Origin: Candidatus Altarchaeota archaeon
GTDB lineage: Archaea; Altiarchaeota; Altiarchaeia; JAFGQM01
Direction: 5' to 3'
NCBI GenBank assembly: GCA_016935655.1
Contig: JAFGQM010000062.1
Location: 1-38,585, forward strand
Length of the DNA: 38,585 bases
The translations under genes and the position numbers were made by a program. Under the pieces are notes generated by a model. The model was not told where the DNA came from, did no database searches, and saw nothing but the letters and a program-made list of their open reading frames with translations. Positions 33,156 through 38,585 of this stretch are shown here, piece by piece; position 1 is the stretch's first letter; each line of letters begins with the position of its first letter.

Positions 33156-34018
33156 TCTGGTTGTTGCTGATACCCCTGATTGTTTTGGTCCTTCAGGCGA
33201 TATCAATCGGAGCCGAGCTTCTGATGCATGATCGGGAGAAGGCAAAGGAGTTCGAGCTAACGCTCAGGAAAAAGCAGCGACAGCTTAAGGAGTATCAAAA
33301 ACAGAAGAAGACGAAGGAGATGATGGAGGTCCAGAAGGAGCTCTTTGGCCTTATGGGCAAGAGGTTCAGGCTGCAGATGAAGTCTTGGATAATATCCATG
33401 CCTCTCTTTTTGCTTATCTTCTGGGGCCTCTCAGGTCTGCTGGTCTACCAACCAGCCTACGCCGGGGAGGATTTTGAGGTAGGCCTTTTTTTGAAGAATT
33501 CAGGTGAGAGCCAGTATAATCTTAATGCCACTATTATACCCAGCGGGGATATGCAGGTCGTCGGCGACCCCATTAAGCCACTAGAGCTTGATGAGGAGGG
33601 GGATAAGGGCGATACTGAGACCCTATGGTGGGAGCTGTCATCCCCATCTGCAGGTGAGAAAACATATGAGATCAGGCTGGCTGTGGCTACGGAAGATGGT
33701 TTGATCGAGTACTCCAAGGAGTATATCGTGAAAGTTGTCGAAAACGGGGAGCTCTTCTATAGTTTTGCACCAGTCATATCACCGGAAGAAATCGAGGGTC
33801 TTGATCTGGAGGTTTCCCCCATGTACCGCTCACTAGTCTTCAATGTTTTTGGCATCAGCCTAACTTGGTTTTGGTATTACATAATCCTCTTCTTTATTTT
33901 ATCAGCTGCTCTCTCCCCCCTACGAAACAGGATCCTTTGGGGCCATTGGAAGGGGATTAAGCATCTGGAGAAGCTAGAAAGAGATAAAAATGACAAGACA
34001 AATAAGGAGCAAAACTAG
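33152..34018 (+). CDS. DUF106/EMC3-family membrane insertase with extracytoplasmic insertion
   Basis: 288 residues; archaeal DUF106 proteins are usually much shorter. TM1 (about 2-22) and a cytoplasmic coiled coil (about 27-70, KKQRQLKEYQKQKKTKEMMEVQKELF) lead to TM2 (about 79-99). A beta-rich domain of about 125 residues (104-228) follows, then TM3 (about 229-254). The coiled-coil-plus-three-TM core belongs to the Oxa1/EMC3/TMCO1 insertase superfamily, which inserts membrane proteins alongside SecY. It overlaps adkA by 4 nt and L34e by 29 nt, so expression is coupled. Confidence 0.85.
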   Translation: MIWLLLIPLIVLVLQAISIGAELLMHDREKAKEFELTLRKKQRQLKEYQKQKKTKEMMEVQKELFGLMGKRFRLQMKSWIISMPLFLLIFWGLSGLLVYQPAYAGEDFEVGLFLKNSGESQYNLNATIIPSGDMQVVGDPIKPLELDEEGDKGDTETLWWELSSPSAGEKTYEIRLAVATEDGLIEYSKEYIVKVVENGELFYSFAPVISPEEIEGLDLEVSPMYRSLVFNVFGISLTWFWYYIILFFILSAALSPLRNRILWGHWKGIKHLEKLERDKNDKTNKEQN

Positions 34019-34529
34019 GTTCAGGAGAAAGAAGGTGCGGACGCCTTCTGGTAAGACAGTGACGCATTATATACATAAAAAGCCGAAGCAGGCAAGCTGT
34101 GCTCGCTGCAGCAGGAGGCTTAGCGGCGTGCCGAGAGAGATTCCAAGCAAGATGGGCAAGATGACTCGTAGCGAGAGGAGTGTTTCCAGGGAGTATGGGG
34201 GAGTCCTATGTTCAAAGTGCGTCATACAGCTGGAGAAATACAAGACCAGGATCGAGGCGGGCCTTGATATACGGAGGGACCTGACTGTCGAGAAGTTCCT
34301 GCCCCTAGGCTGGTATGTTACGATTTCCAAGCAGTTCCCTAAGGCCGAGGAGAAGCCGAAGTCAGAGGTGAAGGAGACGAAACCAAAGCCGGAGAAAAAG
34401 GCAGCTAAGAAGGCGACTAAAGAAAAGGCAGAGTCTAAGAAGAAGGAAAAGCCTGAGAAAAAGAAGAAAGCGGCCAAAAAGGAAGAGAAAAAAACAAAGA
34501 AAAAAGAGACCAAAAAGGCTAAAAAATGA
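33990..34529 (+). CDS. rpl34e: Ribosomal protein eL34 with Lys/Glu-rich tail
   Basis: 179 residues, about twice the usual length. The core has TRQIRSKTRFRRKKVRTPSGKTVTHYIHKKPKQASCARC, RRLSGVPRE, and GGVLCSKC, forming two CxxC zinc knuckles. From about residue 120 a tail of K/E/P/A repeats follows, containing KKEKPEKK and the EKKTKKKETKK stretch shared with S3. The ATG lies inside the end of the insertase gene. It overlaps cmk by 4 nt. Confidence 0.93.
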   Translation: MTRQIRSKTRFRRKKVRTPSGKTVTHYIHKKPKQASCARCSRRLSGVPREIPSKMGKMTRSERSVSREYGGVLCSKCVIQLEKYKTRIEAGLDIRRDLTVEKFLPLGWYVTISKQFPKAEEKPKSEVKETKPKPEKKAAKKATKEKAESKKKEKPEKKKKAAKKEEKKTKKKETKKAKK

Positions 34530-35044
34530 TAATAACCGTCGGCGGTTTGGTCGGAAGCGGGAAAAGCACCCTGGCCAAGGCTCTTGCCGATAGTTATAGG
34601 TTCACTTTGGTTTCGATAGGTCAACTGATGCGTGACCTTGCGCGCAAGAAGGGCGTCTCCCTGCTGCAACTGAGCAAGATCGCCGAAGCAAACGACTCGA
34701 TAGACCGGGAGCTGGACAAAAGGCAAAAGGAAGTGGCTAAGGGCGATTGTGTAGTCGACTCCCGTCTCGGGGCCCATATACTGAAATCCGACTTCAAGAT
34801 ATGGCTCACCGCCCCGCTGGAGACCCGAGTTCAAAGGACATCCAATAGGGATGGCGTGACCAATGACGAGGCCATAAAATCCATCAGGTCTAGGGAGAAG
34901 AGCGAAAGGACAAGATATCTGAAGTATTATAACATCGTGCTCGATGATTTGTCGCAGTATGACCTGGTGATAAACACAGGCCTGTTTACCGTTGAACAAA
35001 CGGTGTCCATATGTCGCCAGGCTATTGACGCCATCCGGTCATAA
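34526..35044 (+). CDS. cmk: Archaeal cytidylate kinase
   Basis: 172 residues. The P-loop GGLVGSGKSTLAK (about 6-18), LVSIGQLMRDLARKKGVSLLQLSKIAEANDSIDRELDKRQ and CVVDSRLGAHIL match the archaeal Cmk family, which phosphorylates CMP/dCMP. The C-terminal YNIVLDDLSQYDLVINT is also typical. It overlaps the L34e end as ATGA. A promoter-like gap of 90 nt follows. Confidence 0.92.
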   Translation: MIITVGGLVGSGKSTLAKALADSYRFTLVSIGQLMRDLARKKGVSLLQLSKIAEANDSIDRELDKRQKEVAKGDCVVDSRLGAHILKSDFKIWLTAPLETRVQRTSNRDGVTNDEAIKSIRSREKSERTRYLKYYNIVLDDLSQYDLVINTGLFTVEQTVSICRQAIDAIRS

Positions 35045-35134
35045 CAGGCCTTTATAAGCCTTTTGCACTTTGGTTTTTATACCTTATAGTATAAATTAAA
35101 TGGAAAGGACTAATTTGCCCAAAAACGATGTAAA
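35045..35134 (+). promoter_or_regulatory. Promoter region before L14e
   Basis: The 90-nt spacer has AGGC/GCCT inverted repeats followed by TTTT (35046-35064, weak terminator-like). Two TATA-like boxes follow: TTTTTATA near 35075-35082 and TATAAATTA near 35090-35098, the second about 40 nt before the ATG. Confidence 0.4.
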
Positions 35135-35401
35135 ATGGTTGCCATAGACATAGGTAGAGTATGTAAAAAACTAACAGGAAGGGAAGCAGGGCGTTATTGC
35201 GTGGTCATAGATCTGATTGATGATAGTTACATCTCCATCACCGGCCCAAAGAAGCTGACGGGGGTTAAGCGCAGGCAGTGTAATATCCTGCACCTGGAGC
35301 CTACCGATCACAAGCTCGAAATAAAGAAGGAGGCCTCTGACCAAGAGGTCGAGAAGGCCTATGAGAAGGCCAAGTTAGTGGATACGGTAAAGCTGAAGTG
35401 A
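35135..35401 (+). CDS. rpl14e: Ribosomal protein eL14
   Basis: 88 residues with an SH3-like fold. It shows IDIGRVCKKLTGREAGRYCVVIDLIDDSYISITGPKKLTGVKRRQCNILHLEPT, the typical archaeal L14e sequence. A separate promoter seems to precede it. The gene lies between cmk and cbf5, its conserved place. Confidence 0.93.
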   Translation: MVAIDIGRVCKKLTGREAGRYCVVIDLIDDSYISITGPKKLTGVKRRQCNILHLEPTDHKLEIKKEASDQEVEKAYEKAKLVDTVKLK

Positions 35402-35454
35402 TAGTGTATAACGGGATTAATCTTGATTTTCTTTAACTCTACTTCTAACAATCC

Positions 35455-36423
35455 ATGGGTGAAGAGATATTGGTCAAGTCAGAGGATGAGACTGACCCTT
35501 CATATGGCTGCATTCCTTTGGAGAGGCCCATAGAGGAGCTTTTGAGGAAATCTGTAATCAATCTAGACAAGCCCAGGGGCCCTACCTCCCATCAGGTCTC
35601 CTCATGGGTAAAAAGAATAATGGGCATCAAGACAGGGCATGGGGGGACTCTGGACCCGGCGGTATCAGGGGTCCTTCCAATCTTCTTAGGAACCGCCACC
35701 AGGCTTGCCGAGACACTATTGCTGTCCAACAAGGAGTATGTATGCCTCATGCGACTCCATTCGAAGTCCACAAAGAAGGACATCATGGCAGTCTTCAAGC
35801 TTTTGCAGGGCGAATTATACCAAAAACCTCCTGTTAGGAGTTCAGTCAAGAGAGAGCTTAGGACAAGGACGGTTTATTACACAAACGTCTTGGAAATAGA
35901 TGAAAACAGCGTCTTGTTTAAGATAGGCTGCCAGGCAGGGACCTACGTGAGGAAATACTGCCATGATTTCGGCCTCCTATTGGGCACAGAGGCCCATATG
36001 CAAGAGCTTAGACGTACCAAGGGCGGCTGTTTTAGGGAAGATGACACCCTTGTGACGCTCCAGGATATAAAGGACGCATATGTCTTCTGGAAGGATGCAA
36101 AGGAGGGCAAATACCTACGCAGATGCCTTTTGCCCATGGAATTAGCCGTTTCAGAGCTCCCCAAGGTCTGGATAAGGGATTCCTCAGTTGATTCGCTTTG
36201 CCATGGCGCAGATTTGGCTGTTCCAGGATTAGTCAAGCTTAATAATTTCAAACAAGGCGACTTGGTTGCAGTCATGACTCTAAAGGACGAGCTTGTCGCG
36301 CTTGGAGATGCTTTAGAGGCTTCTGAGACAATTATGCGCGCGAAAAGCGGCCACATAATCAAGACAAACAAGGTCTTTATGGATCCCGGGACATACCCCA
36401 AGACTTGGAGCAAAAATGAGTGA
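35455..36423 (+). CDS. cbf5: tRNA/rRNA pseudouridine synthase Cbf5 (TruB family)
   Basis: 322 residues. The catalytic aspartate is D67 in HGGTLDPAVSGVLPIFLG; the preceding VINLDKPRGPTSHQV and the later KRELRTRTVYY plus QAGTYVRKYCHDFGLLLG are TruB/Cbf5 motifs. A C-terminal PUA domain (about 245-322) contains LCHGADLAVPGLVKL and VALGDALEAS. Cbf5 is the catalytic subunit of H/ACA RNPs and modifies tRNA position 55. It overlaps the next gene by 8 nt. Confidence 0.95.
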   Translation: MGEEILVKSEDETDPSYGCIPLERPIEELLRKSVINLDKPRGPTSHQVSSWVKRIMGIKTGHGGTLDPAVSGVLPIFLGTATRLAETLLLSNKEYVCLMRLHSKSTKKDIMAVFKLLQGELYQKPPVRSSVKRELRTRTVYYTNVLEIDENSVLFKIGCQAGTYVRKYCHDFGLLLGTEAHMQELRRTKGGCFREDDTLVTLQDIKDAYVFWKDAKEGKYLRRCLLPMELAVSELPKVWIRDSSVDSLCHGADLAVPGLVKLNNFKQGDLVAVMTLKDELVALGDALEASETIMRAKSGHIIKTNKVFMDPGTYPKTWSKNE

Positions 36424-37015
36424 ACATTATTTCTCCGGGAGGCCAACATCCGAACCGAAATCTTATAGGATACCTTATGTTTTCGGGAACAGACGATTTA
36501 TTTTCTTGTCATCCACGAGCGTCTTTTCATCGAAAAAAATCGATTATGCGACTGATCTCCTTATAAGGAGCATGGTTGTGGAGGATGGTGACAGCATCTT
36601 GGATATGGGCTGCGGTTACGGCCCCATTGGCATACTAGCAGCCTACAACAACCAAAAAAGCCAGGTTCTGATGGTCGAGATCAATGAAAGGGCCGTATCT
36701 TTGGCCAGGAAGAACATTAAATTAAACAATATAGCGAACGCCACCGTCGTCAAGGGCGATTTTTTTGAAAAGCTGGAAGGAAGGTTCGATGTTATACTGA
36801 TGAACCCCCCGATTGCCATAGGCCTAAGGAAAATTTTTGAGGTGGTAAAGACTTCCAAAAGCTATCTTAAACCTTCCGGTTCCCTACAGGTAGTAGCGCG
36901 CCATAACAAGGGTGGAGCGCGCATAAAGGAGTGTATGAAAGAGGTTTTTGGCAACGTGGAGGAAATCTCCAAAGCCGGCGGGTTCAGGGTTTATATGTCA
37001 GTTTTCTCAAAATAA
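36416..37015 (+). CDS. RsmC/HemK-like class I methyltransferase
   Basis: 199 residues. Motif I is ILDMGCGYGPIG (about 61-72), motif II is MVEINERAVSLARKN and motif IV is NPPI (130-133), the signature of N-methyltransferases that modify rRNA, tRNA or protein glutamine. The N-terminal HYFSGRPTSEPKSYRIPYVFGNRRFIF resembles the short RsmC-like archaeal group. The target is unknown; tRNA or rRNA is likely given the Cbf5 neighbour. Confidence 0.85.
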   Translation: MSEHYFSGRPTSEPKSYRIPYVFGNRRFIFLSSTSVFSSKKIDYATDLLIRSMVVEDGDSILDMGCGYGPIGILAAYNNQKSQVLMVEINERAVSLARKNIKLNNIANATVVKGDFFEKLEGRFDVILMNPPIAIGLRKIFEVVKTSKSYLKPSGSLQVVARHNKGGARIKECMKEVFGNVEEISKAGGFRVYMSVFSK

Positions 37016-37029
37016 CTACCGCTTTTTAT

Positions 37030-37114
37030 GCTGGGGTGGCGGAACCTGGCAACGCGCTAGACTGCTAATCTAGTTCCCTTTCCGGGAGTTCGGGTTCAAA
37101 TCCCGACCCCAGCG
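37030..37114 (+). tRNA. tRNA-Ser(GCT)
   Basis: 85 nt. The acceptor stem GCTGGGG (37030-37036) pairs with CCCCAGC (37107-37113) and the discriminator is G. The anticodon arm CTAGA-CTGCTAA-TCTAG has anticodon GCT at 37064-37066. A long variable arm (TCCC/GGGA) and the T-arm CGGG-TTCAAAT-CCCG complete a type II tRNA. No CCA is encoded and no intron is seen. Confidence 0.95.
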
Positions 37115-37115
37115 C

Positions 37116-37133
37116 TTTTTTAAATCTTTTTTT
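37116..37133 (+). terminator. Poly-T terminator after tRNA-Ser
   Basis: Two runs of T (6 and 7) separated by AAATC immediately follow the tRNA, as in archaeal intrinsic termination. Confidence 0.5.
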
Positions 37134-37183
37134 AAAGGCATTCGTCTAAATATTGGTCTCATTTCTATTGACAAGGTGGATTT

Positions 37184-37564
37184 ATGGGTGAATGGGGAAA
37201 ATGGTGGTCCAGTAGAGGCAGGGACCAAGTCATTAAGTGCGAGTTTTGCGGTAGAAACGTGCCTAAACACAAGGCAGTAGAGGTAACTGTGGGTACCCGG
37301 CTATCCCGTGACGTTTATGAAGTGGCTGAATATGTATCCATGTCCTCCAAAAAGGGTTATTGCTGCATAAGCTGCGCCAAACACAGGAGGATAGTAAGGG
37401 ATGGAGTCCATACCACTGAGAAAGAGAAGCGCATAAGGGAAAGAGCCCGCGAGAAGAAGGAGATGGACAAGATAATGGCCAAGGTCAGCGAGATAGAGCG
37501 CAAGGAAAAGGCCGATAGCAAAAAAGCAGAAAAACCTCCTGTTGAACAGGCTTCGACCAAATAG
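37184..37564 (+). CDS. rps26e: Ribosomal protein eS26
   Basis: 126 residues. The S26e core has the zinc knuckle IKCEFCGRNVPKHKAVEV, then YCCISCAKHRRIVRDGVH, matching the family pattern CxxC...VPxxKA...YCxSCAxHxxxVR. A charged tail of about 55 residues (KEKRIRERAREKKE onward) is added. S26e binds at the mRNA exit region near the 16S 3' end. The gene stands alone between two tRNA genes, with AAGGTGGA as SD and CTAAATAT as a possible TATA box. Confidence 0.85.
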   Translation: MGEWGKWWSSRGRDQVIKCEFCGRNVPKHKAVEVTVGTRLSRDVYEVAEYVSMSSKKGYCCISCAKHRRIVRDGVHTTEKEKRIRERAREKKEMDKIMAKVSEIERKEKADSKKAEKPPVEQASTK

Positions 37565-37607
37565 GTTCTAACTTATTTTAAACCCGGACTTTTCTTTATT
37601 TAGTCTC

Positions 37608-37615
37608 TATATACT
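37608..37615 (+). promoter_or_regulatory. TATA-like region of tRNA-Leu
   Basis: A TATATACTATATTAA stretch lies about 30-40 nt before the mature tRNA-Leu 5' end, a suitable archaeal TATA position. Confidence 0.4.
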
Positions 37616-37648
37616 ATATTAATGTATCCAGTACCGTGTTTCTATATT

Positions 37649-37733
37649 GCGGGGGTGCCGGAGTCAGGTCAAACGGGCAGGACTTAGGATCCTGTGACTT
37701 AGGTCTGCGCGCGTTCGAATCGCGTCCCCCGCA
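37649..37733 (+). tRNA. tRNA-Leu(TAG)
   Basis: 85 nt. The acceptor stem GCGGGGG (37649-37655) pairs with CCCCCGC (37726-37732) and the discriminator is A. The anticodon arm CAGGA-CTTAGGA-TCCTG has anticodon TAG at 37685-37687. A long variable arm and the T-arm GCGCG-TTCGAAT-CGCGT are present. No CCA is encoded. Confidence 0.95.
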
Positions 37734-37776
37734 TTTTGGATATAATCCCCCCCGATGCATATTTTTGATTATTATA

Positions 37777-37933
37777 TCCAACTCGGTGGATGGTTCACCC
37801 TTAAATGTATCCATCCTAAGATTTTTAAAGGAAATGCCATATATTATTACGTCCAACTGATTGGATGGATTAAATGGCTTATCATAAGCTTTTTAAAGGG
37901 AACGTTTTAAATAATTACATCCAACTAATTGGA
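37777..37933 (+). repeat. Three spaced palindromes TCCAACTnnnTGGA upstream of the cohesin gene
   Basis: Copies lie at 37777-37790, 37852-37865 and 37920-37933. The last two sit inside a 68-nt tandem unit (starting 37818 and 37886) that also carries AAGnTTTTTAAAGG; in both units the TTTTTAAA box begins exactly 30 nt before the palindrome. Downstream of each palindrome the half-site is doubled (GGATGGAT). The arrangement looks like duplicated promoter-operator modules. Confidence 0.7.
37890..37897 (+). promoter_or_regulatory. TATA-like box of the cohesin-domain gene
   Basis: TTTTTAAA predicts a transcript start near 37920, right at the third palindrome. An identical box at 37822-37829 forms a possible second promoter. 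Confidence 0.45.
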
Positions 37934-37960
37934 TGGATTTAATTCGAGAGAAAGCCCAAG

Positions 37961-38585
37961 ATGGAAAGATTTAAGAGAAAAATTGTTGTAACAGCCACAT
38001 TTTTGATTTTCGTCCAACTACTTTTTTCTGCAGTTTCAGCGGGGCCGCAACCAGGAGCCTCTTTGACAGTCTCTGCATCCCCTGCGAATCCTAACGTGGG
38101 CGATACTGTAACAGTGACCATAGGCGTTACTGGGATTAGTGATTTGTTTGGTTATTCGGTAGATATCCATTATAACAATGCAGTCTTGCAATATTCATCT
38201 ACAAATCAGGGCAGTTACCTCGGAGGATTCTGGCTAAGTGGCGGTGTTGTAAATAACCCGCCCGGGCAGATAAGGCAGGTCGCAGAAACTAAATTGCCTC
38301 CAAGTCTGGGAGTTACCGGTTCAGGTACTCTTTTCACTGTAACATTTCAGGCCATAGCGAATGGCGTTTCTGATATAACACTATCTAATATAGAATTGTA
38401 TGATTCTGCGTCTACTCTGATCACGGGTGTTAATCTAGGAAGTGCCACTGTCACTGTCGGTACTTTGGAATGTAATACTCCCACAGACCCACGCTGTAAC
38501 GACGGCAACCCTTGTACAGACGACACATGCAACCTCGCTACATACACCTGCCAGAACACCAACGACGACCAAAACACATGCACCG
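37961..38585 (+). CDS. Secreted cohesin-domain surface protein (3' truncated)
   Basis: 208 codons are visible and the frame runs off the window. After a signal peptide (about 7-30, cleavage near VSAGPQ), a cohesin-like beta-sandwich follows (about 36-160): LTVSASPANPNVGDTVTVTIGVTGI, GYSVDIHYNNAVLQY, and GTLFTVTFQAIANGVSDITL. A Cys-rich CNDGNPCTDDTC module then begins, of the kind found in archaeal surface proteins. Cohesins bind dockerins; outside cellulosomes they serve in surface assembly. The upstream palindrome array suggests regulated expression. Confidence 0.8.
   Translation, partial: MERFKRKIVVTATFLIFVQLLFSAVSAGPQPGASLTVSASPANPNVGDTVTVTIGVTGISDLFGYSVDIHYNNAVLQYSSTNQGSYLGGFWLSGGVVNNPPGQIRQVAETKLPPSLGVTGSGTLFTVTFQAIANGVSDITLSNIELYDSASTLITGVNLGSATVTVGTLECNTPTDPRCNDGNPCTDDTCNLATYTCQNTNDDQNTCT

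Noticed and set aside
37777..37933. CRISPR array
   Set aside because: Only three short palindromic copies with similar, partly repeated spacers and no cas genes; tandem promoter/operator units explain it better.

Overview
The window is archaeal. It carries the complete archaeal/eukaryotic-type ribosomal protein supercluster (L3-L4-L23-L2-S19-L22-S3-L29-eIF1-Rpp29-S17-L14-L24-S4e-L5-S14-S8-L6-L32e-L19e-L18-S5-L30-L15-SecY-AdkA-EMC3-like-L34e-Cmk-L14e-Cbf5). It also has S26e, archaeal TATA-like boxes, many leaderless or coupled starts, and two type II tRNAs without encoded CCA. Cys-rich CGDG and CNDGNPCTDDTC modules, a cohesin-like surface protein and Lys/Glu-rich tails on many ribosomal proteins suggest an uncultured lineage, possibly DPANN-like. 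That placement is inference and weak.

Layout. 1-3467: end of a ZIP metal transporter, a Cys-repeat thioredoxin-like secreted protein, a methyltransferase, a radical SAM protein and an archaeal DUF89 phosphatase. 3630-3919: a leaderless encapsulated-ferritin-like gene. 3950-6919 (minus): Yip1-like membrane protein, UbiB/ABC1 kinase and a phasin-like protein. 7014-8248: an unknown membrane protein and a membrane-anchored winged-helix regulator with a perfect inverted repeat over its promoter.

8345-15167 is the most interesting accessory region. Tightly overlapped genes encode a thioredoxin-CcdA membrane fusion, a GcvH-like lipoyl protein, a CoA-disulfide-reductase-like flavoprotein, an AhpD-like CxxC protein, lipoyl synthase and lipoate ligase LplA. 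A convergent PhoU-like/PiT phosphate operon follows, then the separate lipoate ligase C-terminal subunit LplB. No glycine-cleavage or 2-oxoacid dehydrogenase gene is visible. This looks like a self-contained lipoyl-based thiol redox relay, possibly feeding electrons to AhpD and/or across the membrane through CcdA.

15171-16987 is an atypical stretch: a winged-helix-like gene interrupted by an in-frame TAG, and an AT-richer gene for a surface-anchored protein with a GGE-rich stalk. 17140-17988 encodes an archaeal methyltransferase, followed by 354 nt without a confident gene.

18370-37564 is the translation/secretion supercluster. Oddities are a 63-residue two-TM protein between L23 and L2, an EMC3/DUF106 insertase with a large extracytoplasmic insertion, and KE-rich tails on S3, L24, L32e, L34e and others; the S3 and L34e tails share an exact 29-nt stretch. 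tRNA-Ser(GCT), S26e and tRNA-Leu(TAG) follow. The window ends with a tandemly repeated promoter/palindrome array in front of a truncated cohesin-domain surface protein.
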